Notes: generated by a model not told the origin, from the letters alone. Counted from the first letter of the stretch, positions 18,432-26,774 are shown. The stretch: 64,000 nt of DNA from Streptococcus mitis (GCF_016658865.1 NZ_CP067992.1:1259001-1323000); one strand, 5' to 3'. Numbers and translations: made by a program.

Positions 18432-18593
18432 CTACTGCATTTCTCTTCTATCTGGATATTTCTTGACATAGGAAGCAGAAAAGAAACCGCCCATGATTCC
18501 TGCTGGTATAATAGCTGTAAGTATTACAGACACGATTATGCCAAGAATTTTTCCAAACGAAGGGTTTCCCTCAAAAAATAGCCGTCCAGACAT
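18432..18593 (-). CDS. Possible 53-residue membrane peptide or gene remnant
   Basis: Short frame with ATG at 18593 and TAG at 18432, containing one long hydrophobic stretch (GKILGIIVSVILTAIIPAGIMGG) and a basic tail. There is no ribosome site before the ATG, and the frame is open for only eight codons upstream. It may be the C-terminal relic of a larger membrane protein rather than a gene. Confidence 0.3.
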   Translation of the reverse strand: MSGRLFFEGNPSFGKILGIIVSVILTAIIPAGIMGGFFSASYVKKYPDRREMQ

Positions 18594-18629
18594 CACAACT
18601 ATAAATATTATATAATGTCATCCACTTTA

Positions 18630-19058
18630 CTATAAAGGCCAGTGCCCTGTTTCAGCATAAATCATTACCTCATATGCTCCCCTAGAAGATTCAAATGCTT
18701 TATCAATCAGTTCTTTAGTAATAGGATAGCGAACTTCTGGCCCCATGGCTCCGCCAATTTCTTTAAAGAAGCTAATTTCGTAATAGCCGTCTGTCTCATA
18801 TACAATAAATCCATTGCCTCTATGTACAATCGTATCCGATTGATTATAATCTTCTAACTCATCTTTCTGTGGCCAACGATGATGTTCACAATAAAACATT
18901 ACTTCTAAAGAATCTTTTTCTGATGTTGAAACACGTTCTACTAATTCCTGGCTAATGGGAAAATTAAGCACTTCTTTCCCTCTACTCCACAGAATCTGAT
19001 AATCATTATTGTTTTTTAATATCGTACAACTTTTGTATTGCTGAATTTCTATTGTCAT
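18630..19058 (-). CDS. Array protein with two tandem 'E-x(8)-WP' domains
   Basis: 142 residues made of two similar halves. Residues 29-63 (EVLNFPISQELVERVSTSEKDSLEVMF, then HHRWP) align with residues 108-141 (EVRYPITKELIDKAFESSRGAYEVMIY, then GHWP). The same strand-P-x-E-L-helix-E-strand-WP pattern occurs in the proteins at 30.2-31.5 kb and in the N-domains of the genes at 15036 and 24174. No catalytic residues are obvious, fitting a small binding or immunity domain. Confidence 0.65.
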   Translation of the reverse strand: MTIEIQQYKSCTILKNNNDYQILWSRGKEVLNFPISQELVERVSTSEKDSLEVMFYCEHHRWPQKDELEDYNQSDTIVHRGNGFIVYETDGYYEISFFKEIGGAMGPEVRYPITKELIDKAFESSRGAYEVMIYAETGHWPL

Positions 19059-19112
19059 ATAAATTTGCTTCCTTTATTTAATATTGCAGAATTATCACAG
19101 ACCAAAAAAGAT

Positions 19113-19675
19113 TTAGTTAGTGCGCACATTCCTTATCAAACTCTCCATTACCTTCTTTCGTCTGTGTAAACTATTGGCTATACACAAATAGAGAATAAAC
19201 AAAAGCATGGAGTGGAAAAACAAAGTCAAAAAACCAGGATATATTAGATAGACGGTCAATGATACTAACAAACTAATAAAGCTAGCACGAAGTACAGAAG
19301 AAACAACAACTCCACTTTTCTTAACTATTTCTAGGAATTCTAAGTACTCCAAATCTGTAAATAGAGCTGGATACAAATCCAAGTCTTTTTTAAAATAGAC
19401 ATCCATCAATTTCCCGATAAGTAAGAAAATAAAAGAAAATAGAATCAAATAGAGATACTTATGCTCAACTATACTAAAGATTGTCAGACCATTCAGGAAT
19501 CTAATAAATGGAAGAACTAGTAATATCAAGGAAAGAATAAAGTACTGTTGATACTTAGAAGTTCTTTCTGGAATCGAAAAAACAGTTTCCTTCCTTTTAG
19601 GTCATAATAAACTAATTTGTTCTTAAACTCTCCTAGATGAACTAGTCCTTTATATTGTTTATTCTTTTCTTTCAT
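19113..19675 (-). pseudogene. Frameshifted small membrane protein gene
   Basis: Frame 1 starts at the ATG at 19675 (MKEKNKQYKGLVHLGEF, then ...LFFRFQKE). It is cut short, but another frame resumes at the same point with (E)RTSKYQQYFILSLILLVLPFIRF and continues through four to five hydrophobic segments to the stop at 19113. The switch lies at AGAAAGAA (19562-19569 on plus), consistent with loss of 1 or 4 nt from a short repeat. The ATG overlaps the end of the upstream gene. Either a decayed gene, a slipped-strand phase variant, or a sequencing error. Confidence 0.55.
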
Positions 19676-19925
19676 TTCCTTTTTTCAGTTCTTTCTCCAA
19701 TTGTTTTAAGACGACTAAAATGTCACTTTTATAATCCATTGTTTCATCTACAAATCTTCTCGCTAAACTAAAAAAACTAATGTCATTGATATTTTCCCCT
19801 CGTTCTATAAGCTTAGTTAGCTTATATATATCCTGTATAATTCCCGGGTATAACTTCTGACCTGGATATTCTAAGTTAATCAGATCTTGTAATTGCTCTA
19901 TATATTGCGTGTATTGGTTCTTCAT
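19659..19925 (-). CDS. Small helical array protein, unknown
   Basis: 88 residues, predicted mostly helical and charged (MKNQYTQYIEQLQDLINLEYPGQKLYPGIIQ...). It overlaps the start of the frameshifted membrane gene by 17 nt and follows a DUF443-like gene. No family recognised; size and context match small soluble immunity proteins. Confidence 0.6.
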   Translation of the reverse strand: MKNQYTQYIEQLQDLINLEYPGQKLYPGIIQDIYKLTKLIERGENINDISFFSLARRFVDETMDYKSDILVVLKQLEKELKKGNERKE

Positions 19926-19958
19926 AATTGAATCCTTTATTAACTTTAATCACTTCGT

Positions 19959-20642
19959 TTAATTTTTACTCTGGTTTGATTTGACTTCAACTATCTCATA
20001 TTCCCGTTCTTCTCCAGGGGCAAAGGCAACATTTATGGTTGCTAGAAAAATGAACATTGTTAAAATCATTATCAAAAGCATGGCAACATTTTTTATGTAA
20101 ATAAAAGCTAAGACAAATATAAGAGCTAAAGCAAAGAAACATAGTCGTAAAAGAAGCATTTTTACGTAAAAACGCAATGAATTTACTGGTTTTATTTTAT
20201 AATAATTAGATTGCTCCAATGATCTATTGAGTAATTTTTCCAAAGTTTTTTTCTTTTTAAAATATAAAAGTTGAAGCAAACTAAAAGACAATAATAGACC
20301 AATAACTACTAAAACCAAGCTAGTTACTATCGAAAAATTCACATAAAAGTTGGCAAATAAATCAATATGATTCATATGAGCCCAGGCATTCACAAAAACT
20401 GCCAATCCTGCGGCTAATGACGTTGGAAGGATAAATTTGCTCGCCTTAGCGTTTTTTTCTTCGATTTTAACAAGTTCTTCATCTGAGATAGCATAAACTT
20501 TCTGATAAAAATACCAGTTTAGAGGCAAACAGAAGTATCCGAGAAAATGTTTAGGAGATCTATCTAATAGATACTGTCTCCCCTGATAATGAAATAATAG
20601 GTATCGAAGATTCCCTTTATAATATAATTTTATTTTTTGCAT
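19959..20642 (-). CDS. DUF443 (tandem five-TM, TsaI-like) protein A
   Basis: 227 residues with an N-terminal GNLRYLLFHYQGRQYLLDRSPKHFLGYFCLPLNWYFYQKVYAIS block. This is characteristic of the DUF443/'tandem five-TM' family, and about five membrane segments follow. In Staphylococcus aureus a DUF443 protein, TsaI, protects against the membrane-depolarising type VII effector TspA; extending that to this copy is inference. ATG with AAGGA 5 nt upstream. Paralogous to the next upstream gene. Confidence 0.72.
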   Translation of the reverse strand: MQKIKLYYKGNLRYLLFHYQGRQYLLDRSPKHFLGYFCLPLNWYFYQKVYAISDEELVKIEEKNAKASKFILPTSLAAGLAVFVNAWAHMNHIDLFANFYVNFSIVTSLVLVVIGLLLSFSLLQLLYFKKKKTLEKLLNRSLEQSNYYKIKPVNSLRFYVKMLLLRLCFFALALIFVLAFIYIKNVAMLLIMILTMFIFLATINVAFAPGEEREYEIVEVKSNQSKN

Positions 20643-20715
20643 TCTAATCCTTACTAATTTAAGAAAACATGAGTTTTTCCCAAGCTTCGAGGAGTATCTC
20701 GATATCGGCGATATC

Positions 20716-21378
20716 TTATTTTAGTATTTTATCATTTATTTTATATAAGTGATGACTTTCAGTTCCAAATGCAACATTAGAAGCCGATAAATATAGAAAG
20801 ATGATTGCATTAGCCATTAAACCAAAAAGTAAGTTACCTGAGTAAAAATAATACAAGGACATAAAAAATGCTAGTCCACCAATAACTACTAAAAAGCCTA
20901 GCAATTGTTTAAAGTCAATTTTTACTGGTGTGATTTTATAGTATTGTAAATGCCTAAGTTCGCGCCCTAGCACGGAGGCCATCCTTCTTTTCCGAGAATA
21001 GTAAAATAATTCAACCAGAACATATGTTAAAAGAAAAGTCATTAAAAAGATTGCCACTTTCGTAAAACTTGAAAGATTCATTTCAAAATACTTAGTGATA
21101 TCAATCTTGTTCACGCGTAACCAATTATATAAAAAGACACTCAGTCCAGCACCGAGAGAAGCTGAAACAGTGAGTTTTATTGTACGGCCATTTTTTTCTT
21201 TTATTTTAGAGTACTCATCTGATGTAATAGGATACACATGTTGAAAGAAAAGCCAATTTATAGGTGGAAAAAGATATCCTATCAAATGACATGGCCTTCT
21301 ATCAAGTAGATAGTATTGATGATTCAATTCAAATACTAAATAACGAAAATTCCCATAAGTAAAACGAATTGTTTTCAT
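20716..21378 (-). CDS. DUF443 (tandem five-TM, TsaI-like) protein B
   Basis: About 220 residues, starting at the second of two adjacent ATGs (21378), which is better placed behind AAGGAG. The same N-terminal block as protein A (GNFRYLVFELNHQYYLLDRRPCHLIGYLFPPINWLFFQHVYPIT) and the same spacing of hydrophobic segments show a tandem duplication followed by strong divergence. The upstream gene's TGA overlaps the ATG pair, so translation is coupled. Confidence 0.72.
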   Translation of the reverse strand: MKTIRFTYGNFRYLVFELNHQYYLLDRRPCHLIGYLFPPINWLFFQHVYPITSDEYSKIKEKNGRTIKLTVSASLGAGLSVFLYNWLRVNKIDITKYFEMNLSSFTKVAIFLMTFLLTYVLVELFYYSRKRRMASVLGRELRHLQYYKITPVKIDFKQLLGFLVVIGGLAFFMSLYYFYSGNLLFGLMANAIIFLYLSASNVAFGTESHHLYKINDKILK

Positions 21379-21992
21379 CATTTCTCCTTAATTACAAACA
21401 GCTCACTTCTAATTAGCCCCTCTAAACTATACCCCAGCAAAGTAGCCTCATATTGATCTCCTAGTCCATTAGCATCATTCAGTTTAATCAACCACTCCTT
21501 AATAGTTTTTAATTTTACAATTGATGCATAGAAGGTTTGAAATAGTCTGTTTGGCAGAGAAAACAGATTGTATTCATTGTCACTTGCATCTACGTAATAA
21601 ATCCTGTTTGATTCTGAAGAAAAATTTATTTTTTCTTTAGTCCTAGAATCAACCGAATAAAAATCATCAAGTTTTTCTCTAGTCAAGTATTCTTTCAATA
21701 TTTCGATATCTTCTATATCATTTATTAAAGTCATCAGTGGGAATTCAAAGTCTGTAACTCCTCTTTTAACAAAGATAGCAAAATAGAGCTGCGCCAACTC
21801 CTTGTTACGAATTTTACAGTATTCTATACTAACCCCTCTTTCATTTAGTGAAATAAAAAATTCGTCTTCTCTTTTTTCTAGAATGTAAATAATATCCACA
21901 TTATCATATGCCTGCAACTTGTTATTTCTTAAAACAATTTCGACATTGCTGATAAACCTTTTCAAACTTACAATATATTCATTATCAAACAT
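21378..21992 (-). CDS. Array protein, unknown (204 aa)
   Basis: Start taken at the ATG at 21992 (MFDNEYIVSLKRF), 7 nt after GAGGAA; longer in-frame starts run into the upstream gene. Soluble, acidic, mixed alpha/beta, no recognised domain. Its TGA stop overlaps the ATG pair of the DUF443 gene. The coupling suggests joint expression with that predicted immunity protein. Confidence 0.6.
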   Translation of the reverse strand: MFDNEYIVSLKRFISNVEIVLRNNKLQAYDNVDIIYILEKREDEFFISLNERGVSIEYCKIRNKELAQLYFAIFVKRGVTDFEFPLMTLINDIEDIEILKEYLTREKLDDFYSVDSRTKEKINFSSESNRIYYVDASDNEYNLFSLPNRLFQTFYASIVKLKTIKEWLIKLNDANGLGDQYEATLLGYSLEGLIRSELFVIKEK

Positions 21993-22056
21993 TATCATTT
22001 CCTCGGAACAGATTCCATTTTTTCTTCTATTAGATTGAAACCACAGTATCATAACT

Positions 22057-22542
22057 TTACTTTTCAATAGAATTTAAAAAGTTATCAATGGCTTGGCCTT
22101 CTAAACTTTTTACTTTAACTCCCTGATCTTTAAAGATTCCTAAAGGTGTTTCGATTATTTTTAAGACTTCAATGTCTTTTCGGCTAATCTCTTTTGCCCA
22201 TTCTAACTTATTTATCTGCTTGAATCCCAACTCATCCTTTATTTGATTTTGGTTGGCGCTTGGTTTTATTTCAAACCAATCTTTCTCAACATTCCTTCGA
22301 ATCATCCCACTACTAACATGAAAAGAATGCCCCTTATATTGAATCTCATAATGAATACTGTATAGATAGTCTAGCTCTTCCATCTTGACGTTTTTAGAAA
22401 AGAAATCATCAAATTCCTCTCCCCAAGAATCTATATAATTGCTAAACCCTCCATCTTTTGTATCACTAGTCAGGACAATCCAATCATTATTACTAAGACC
22501 TTTTGAAACATTATATTTTTTACCCCGATAAATCGCAATCAT
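22057..22542 (-). CDS. Array protein, unknown (161 aa)
   Basis: Begins MIAIYRGKKYNVSKGLSNNDWIVL with AGGAGTGAATA before the ATG. Two similar short stretches, 'IYRGKKYNVSKG' and 'QYKGHSFHVSSG', suggest an internal repeat of a beta-hairpin unit. No family recognised; size and neighbours are those of single-domain immunity proteins. Confidence 0.6.
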   Translation of the reverse strand: MIAIYRGKKYNVSKGLSNNDWIVLTSDTKDGGFSNYIDSWGEEFDDFFSKNVKMEELDYLYSIHYEIQYKGHSFHVSSGMIRRNVEKDWFEIKPSANQNQIKDELGFKQINKLEWAKEISRKDIEVLKIIETPLGIFKDQGVKVKSLEGQAIDNFLNSIEK

Positions 22543-22595
22543 TATTCACTCCTATTTCAATACCTTCCAACCTTATGAAATCTCTCATCAGTTAC

Positions 22596-22928
22596 CTAGA
22601 CTTTTAATAAGTTGCCAGTTCTCTCTAGCATTAAAGAGAATTGCTCATTTCTCATTTTCATGTAAGCAGCGTCCGAGTCAAAAACATAAAAATCCGATAA
22701 ACCATCTCTTGGGAAAAACATACTTTTGTACATTTTTCGAATTTGCTCTATACATTCAATTGGTAGTTCAGGATTTTCTATATTCTCTATGATTGCTATC
22801 ATATTTTTCAGCGTCTCTATAAAACACTTAACATTATGCTGTTCCTTGTACTCTGATAAAAATTCTATTAATTCAGTTAACGAATCTGTTAATTCTTCTT
22901 TTAAATTGGTCATCATGTCATTCTCCAA
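22596..22928 (-). CDS. Array protein, unknown helical (110 aa)
   Basis: Helical N-terminal two thirds, then RDGLSDFYVFDSD, a stretch weakly reminiscent of small DUF6966-type proteins. That resemblance is too weak for a call. It lies between two predicted single-domain immunity proteins on the same strand. Confidence 0.55.
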   Translation of the reverse strand: MENDMMTNLKEELTDSLTELIEFLSEYKEQHNVKCFIETLKNMIAIIENIENPELPIECIEQIRKMYKSMFFPRDGLSDFYVFDSDAAYMKMRNEQFSLMLERTGNLLKV

Positions 22929-22959
22929 AATATTCTTTACTCATTAATAGAAACCGAGC

Positions 22960-23208
22960 TTATATTCGACATCTATATTTGACTATCTCATAAACTTTCT
23001 CAATAGCTTCTTCTTCATTTTTAAAGGAAGCAATTTCAATCAAACTCTGACGCTCTGACACTTCATACACCAGAAATTTATTTGATTTCGAATCCAGAAA
23101 ATACCCTATTGCGAACTGCTTTAATGCTTTTTTGTTTAGATAGACTGTATAATATTTAAGTTTACTTCGATTAGACTCTAAAAAAGCAAGTAACTCTTCT
23201 TTTGTCAT
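22960..23208 (-). CDS. Small array protein, weakly Imm59-like (82 aa)
   Basis: MTKEELLAFLES at the N-terminus, then a FLVYEVSERQSLIEIASFKNEEEAIEKVYEI block. This resembles the strand-'ER'-strand-helix pattern of Imm59-type immunity proteins. Assignment is tentative. Good ribosome site, CGGAGAAAATACA, before the ATG. Confidence 0.5.
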   Translation of the reverse strand: MTKEELLAFLESNRSKLKYYTVYLNKKALKQFAIGYFLDSKSNKFLVYEVSERQSLIEIASFKNEEEAIEKVYEIVKYRCRI

Positions 23209-23254
23209 TGTATTTTCTCCGTTAGTTTTATGACTTCTTAAATGAAGGTGATGT

Positions 23255-23632
23255 TTAGGTTATTTCCTTATTTCTTCTTTCTCCATATTTAGGATCAATG
23301 ATACTAAATAAGCGAATTTGTTCTACTTGAAGAAGGATATTATAACGTTCAAAATCTCCATTAGCATTAATCCATGCATTCTTTGATGCTATTCTAGTAA
23401 CATATGATTTCAAAAGATAATAAAGAATATCTCCCTTATTATCAAATTTTTTCTCAGAATTTATTTTGCCAAGTTCGACACCAACAATGTAGTAATGATC
23501 ACCCTCTAAGTAAATAGTACGTCCTTCCGGTAAGAATAGAGATGGTTTTTCTTCTGAAAATAAGTCCGACAGATTCAGATTTGTTTCCCCTATTTTTAAT
23601 AGTAACTCTATTAATTCTTGCTTTAACTGCAT
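23255..23632 (-). CDS. Imm63-like immunity protein
   Basis: 125 residues. The order of features resembles the Imm63 family: PSLFLPEGRTIYLEGDHYYIVGVELGK in the middle, then a DILYYLL helix, and the C-terminal DFERYNILLQVEQIRLFSIIDPKYGERRNKEI. Imm63 proteins accompany polymorphic toxins. Family read by eye only, so moderate certainty. Confidence 0.55.
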   Translation of the reverse strand: MQLKQELIELLLKIGETNLNLSDLFSEEKPSLFLPEGRTIYLEGDHYYIVGVELGKINSEKKFDNKGDILYYLLKSYVTRIASKNAWINANGDFERYNILLQVEQIRLFSIIDPKYGERRNKEIT

Positions 23633-23670
23633 TATTTCTACCTCATTCCACTATTTGTAAATAATCAATA

Positions 23671-24078
23671 CTAACTAAATAAGAATAGGATACTAGTCTC
23701 ACCTGTTTTTGTATCAATATAGGATATTATTTCCGCAAAAGAAGTAATAAATTTGGTAGAGTATGTACTCTTTTCGGAAAATCTACCATATTGTTTTTCT
23801 AACCACTTATCCTGTATTCCTTTTATATCTTGTAGTTTATATTCAAACATATTCGAATAGCTTATTGGCTCATTTGATTGATAAATACTTAACTTTAAAG
23901 ATTCAAGAATATTATTTTGAAAATTAAAATCTGCCCAAAATTCCAATCCTTCAATCTTGACGGGAGATTTTAACATAAATAGATTAGAACTTTCTTCTTG
24001 TTGAAGATAATTTTTAAAATTATTATAAAATAGTTCTTTTGTTAAGTGTTTGTTGATAACTGTATTATTTATAATCAT
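23671..24078 (-). CDS. Array protein, unknown (135 aa)
   Basis: Begins MIINNTVINKHLTKELFYNNFKNY and contains a beta-rich middle (GLEFWADFNFQNNILESLKLSIY) followed by KWLEKQYG, a layout seen in small immunity proteins. No family assigned. It is the first gene after the extended -10 promoter at 24140-24147 and probably starts the downstream transcription unit. Confidence 0.55.
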   Translation of the reverse strand: MIINNTVINKHLTKELFYNNFKNYLQQEESSNLFMLKSPVKIEGLEFWADFNFQNNILESLKLSIYQSNEPISYSNMFEYKLQDIKGIQDKWLEKQYGRFSEKSTYSTKFITSFAEIISYIDTKTGETSILFLFS

Positions 24079-24139
24079 TAGAATTCCTGATTATCTCCTA
24101 TTTTCAGCTGTTTAATAAAAGTTTTGATAATCTGTTTTC

Positions 24140-24148
24140 ATTATATCA
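24140..24148 (-). promoter_or_regulatory. Internal extended -10 promoter of the array
   Basis: Minus strand reads TGA-TATAAT (hexamer complement ATTATA at 24140-24145). It lies just after the terminator that ends the upstream unit and about 60 nt before the ATG at 24078. It splits the array into two transcription units. Confidence 0.6.
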
Positions 24149-24150
24149 CA

Positions 24151-24175
24151 AAAAGAGAGCGTTTCCGCTCTCTTT
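24151..24175 (-). terminator. Terminator inside the array
   Basis: On the minus strand AAAGAGAGCG-GAAA-CGCTCTCTTT is a perfect 10-bp stem with a GNRA loop, continuing into UUUUUG. It overlaps the stop of the gene at 24174. Confidence 0.85.
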
Positions 24176-24836
24176 ACCGCTGCGGTAATTCTGCCTTCAG
24201 GCTCATATCTGTAGGTTGTAACACCTTCTGAACCGCTGCGAGAAAGGCTAAACCGTTATCAGACGGAGAATACTGGAATGTGATATGGATGACTTTTTGG
24301 TCAAAGTTATCACCGTATCGTTCCACATACTGTTTACTTTCGAGGAAGTGAATGTAATTATTAATTTTTTCTTGCAGAATTTCCAGATGTACTGCTTCTA
24401 TTTCTTCCTCCCAGCCAATTAGATCCACAAGGAGTAACTCTAAATGACTATCTACAACACCAATAGAGTCTAGTTCGCTAGGTTTCAGTTTTGAAACGAT
24501 AACTTGTGTGACGATTTGATTAAATTCTTCAGGAGAAAATATTTTTTGGTTATTAGATAAATCATTAAAAATTAGATCAGGATTATTTCGTATAAAAATT
24601 TTGTCTGACTCTTCTTGTGTATATTGCTTTTTTGATTCCCAAAATCCGAAATTAGCATAATTAATTAATTCTTCACCATCATGTTCTCCTACTAAATAGC
24701 TATCCACTGCTTCTTTGGGGATTTCTTGAACTACTTCTGGCATGGTAATATTAAAAGTTGGATAACGCAAGAAATACTTGTCACCATCTTGACAGATTTC
24801 CAACATATCTTTTTGACTTACATAAATTGATTCCAT
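24174..24836 (-). CDS. Two-domain immunity-like protein (array N-domain + DUF6572-like), copy 2
   Basis: 220 residues, clearly a duplicate of the 15036 gene at protein and DNA level. The N-domain (1-115) has EIPKEAVDSYLVGEHDGEELINYA, W66, TQEES, FIRNNPDLIF and FSPEEF, matching the stand-alone proteins at 30.2-31.5 kb. The C-domain (117-220) is DUF6572-like (HLEILQEKINNYIHFLES). Each copy closes its own transcription unit. Confidence 0.7.
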   Translation of the reverse strand: MESIYVSQKDMLEICQDGDKYFLRYPTFNITMPEVVQEIPKEAVDSYLVGEHDGEELINYANFGFWESKKQYTQEESDKIFIRNNPDLIFNDLSNNQKIFSPEEFNQIVTQVIVSKLKPSELDSIGVVDSHLELLLVDLIGWEEEIEAVHLEILQEKINNYIHFLESKQYVERYGDNFDQKVIHITFQYSPSDNGLAFLAAVQKVLQPTDMSLKAELPQR

Positions 24837-24995
24837 TCTTATCTCCTTTGCCTTTTACCAAATGTCTACTGATTATTTCTTCCCTAAAACACATTTATCT
24901 TCTCTTTTATACTAACCAAACTTTAGCTAGTTCTCAATGACCTAGAAAGCTAAACACATCTTTTACAAGGTTCGCATATCCTGTCTCAAATTAAA

Positions 24996-25643
24996 TCATT
25001 TTCCTTCCTCGTCCCATAGTGGTGAAGGATAGGGGTGTGAAAGGCCAAGTTCATTTGCCAACTGTTCCGCATGAACTGTCAGACTAAGAATCTTAAAGAA
25101 TTCATCCCATGCTTCCTTCATCGTATCAAACTCCCATGTTTTCCCCACAATATATGAGCGTTCATCCCTACTGTTAATTTGAAACTTGTTATCTTTAAAA
25201 AACAAATGTGTTGCCCATGGTTGCCTGCTATCTTCATCAAACAAGACATAAGACAAGCTTTCAAGACCTCTTTCTTTAATCTCCTTTTCCACTATATTTT
25301 TCAAAGATTTGATATCGATTTCTGGTTTATCCCATAGTGGGGAAGGATATTGTGGTACCCAGCCATTGGAAATATAGTAATTATTTCTTGAAACGGTATG
25401 GTCTAACAATTCCAAAAATTTTTCTTTTGCATCAGGAAAATCAGAATACTCAAAAACTCTTCCTTTTCCAGCCCTATCCCTTGTTAAATATACCTCATAC
25501 TTATGAGTTTGAGGATTGAGTTCAATTCTCGTTTCCCACTCCCAGGGATTATGGTCATTGAAAATTGAAAATCTCAAACTATCATAGCCTAGTTTTTGAA
25601 TCTCCGATAAAAGCTCCACTCGTTCTTGCTCTCTATTAAACAT
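24996..25643 (-). CDS. Two-module 'YPSPLWD' immunity-like protein
   Basis: 215 residues composed of module A (1-105: LLSEIQKLGYDSLRFSIFND, WEWETRIEL, then YPSPLWD) and module B (112-215: VEKEIKERGLESLSYVLFDED, ATHLFFKDNKFQINSRDERSYIVGKTWEF, then YPSPLWD). The same A and B modules recur in the genes at 28214, 28900 and 29236. The strand-helix layout resembles Imm59-type immunity proteins, which is tentative. Confidence 0.65.
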   Translation of the reverse strand: MFNREQERVELLSEIQKLGYDSLRFSIFNDHNPWEWETRIELNPQTHKYEVYLTRDRAGKGRVFEYSDFPDAKEKFLELLDHTVSRNNYYISNGWVPQYPSPLWDKPEIDIKSLKNIVEKEIKERGLESLSYVLFDEDSRQPWATHLFFKDNKFQINSRDERSYIVGKTWEFDTMKEAWDEFFKILSLTVHAEQLANELGLSHPYPSPLWDEEGK

Positions 25644-25672
25644 TGTTCCTTTTCTCCTCTAAGATTTTGAGA

Positions 25673-26023
25673 CTATAACCATCCCTTGGCTTTCAAAAAC
25701 TTGTCTGGAATTCGAAGTTCAATCTCTGCCATGATCCCTTTTAAGTAGCTGTCCCAATCTGTTATTTGGCTATACACAGCCGGCTCTTTAGTGATTGATA
25801 TCTTCACTTCTTTTGTCAAAACAATAAAAAACTCACACATGTCATTTTCATAATGAAATTCAATTGCGAAGTAATCATAAGCTTTAAATTCTATTTTAAA
25901 AGTTTGATGACTGGGTTCATCAACTATATCGTACATACACCATGTTTCAATTCGCTTGGTAAAAACTCTATCCAATATATTGCAGAATTCATACGCTAAA
26001 ATATCCATTTCATTTTCAAACAT
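25673..26023 (-). CDS. Array paralogue, 'FLKAKGW' family, copy 1
   Basis: 116 residues ending RIPDKFLKAKGWL. Residues about 30-116 are nearly identical to the copy at 26415 (DEPSHQTFK, YDYFAIEFHYENDMCEFFIVLTKEVKISITKEPAVYSQITDWDSYLKGI), while the N-termini differ. Family unknown. It starts at the same base where the next gene upstream ends (26023). Confidence 0.62.
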   Translation of the reverse strand: MFENEMDILAYEFCNILDRVFTKRIETWCMYDIVDEPSHQTFKIEFKAYDYFAIEFHYENDMCEFFIVLTKEVKISITKEPAVYSQITDWDSYLKGIMAEIELRIPDKFLKAKGWL

Positions 26024-26424
26024 TACAAGATACCTCTTCTTTTATACCATCCCTTAGCTTTTAAAAACTTGTCGGGAATGCGGGACTCAACTTCTATCAT
26101 CAGTTCTTTCAAGTATTTATCCCAGTCTCTAATCTCACTATAAAAAGTAGGTTTGTCTCTTTCGTTCAAGTCAGCACCTAAACGATCACCAATAGAAATT
26201 GTAAATCCACAAAAATCAGCTTCATAGCTAAACATCATAAAGAAATAATCATACGCTATAAATTCAAGCCTAAAACCTCTATACTGTGGATATTCAACAA
26301 CATCCACAATTTTCGGCTCAGTTATACGGTCACCAAATACACTTTTGATTTTTTCTCTCGTTTCTTCTGCTAGTCGAAGCATTTTATTATCTTCCATTCG
26401 AATACTCCTTTTTCTCATAGCCAT
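26023..26424 (-). CDS. Array paralogue, 'FLKAKGW' family, copy 2
   Basis: 133 residues; an internal ATG at 26394 is also possible (MEDNKMLRLAEETREKIKSVFGDR). Diverged from copies 1 and 3 in the middle (DFCGFTISIGDRLGADLNERDKPTFYSEIRDWDKYLKELM) but with the same IPDKFLKAKGW end. It overlaps copy 3 by 10 nt. Confidence 0.6.
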   Translation of the reverse strand: MAMRKRSIRMEDNKMLRLAEETREKIKSVFGDRITEPKIVDVVEYPQYRGFRLEFIAYDYFFMMFSYEADFCGFTISIGDRLGADLNERDKPTFYSEIRDWDKYLKELMIEVESRIPDKFLKAKGWYKRRGIL

Positions 26425-26774
26425 CCCTTGGCTTTTAAAAACTTATCTGGAATCCGAAGTTCGAGCTCATCCTTGATTCCTTTTAAATAGCTGTCCCAAT
26501 CTGTTATCTGGCTATATACAGCAGGCTCTTTCGTTATTGATATCTTCACTTCTTTAGTCAAAACAATAAAAAACTCACAGAGATCATTCTCATAATGAAA
26601 TTCAATCGCGAAGTAATCGTAAACCTTAAAGTCTAATTTAAAAGTTTGATGACTGGGTTCATCAGCATAATCGTAACCTGCAATCGTATCCACTCTTTCT
26701 CCAAATATTTTCCTTATTTTCTTTCTAGTTTCTCTTGCGAGTTCTAACATATCGTTTATTTCATTCAATTCCAT
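26415..26774 (-). CDS. Array paralogue, 'FLKAKGW' family, copy 3
   Basis: 119 residues starting MELNEINDMLELARETRKKIRKIFGERVD. The C-terminal ~85 residues match copy 1 almost exactly, and the DNA of that part is also close (compare 25677-25922 with 26420-26665). The N-terminal ~30 residues instead resemble copy 2. This pattern looks like recombination between tandem copies. Function unknown. Confidence 0.62.
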   Translation of the reverse strand: MELNEINDMLELARETRKKIRKIFGERVDTIAGYDYADEPSHQTFKLDFKVYDYFAIEFHYENDLCEFFIVLTKEVKISITKEPAVYSQITDWDSYLKGIKDELELRIPDKFLKAKGWL

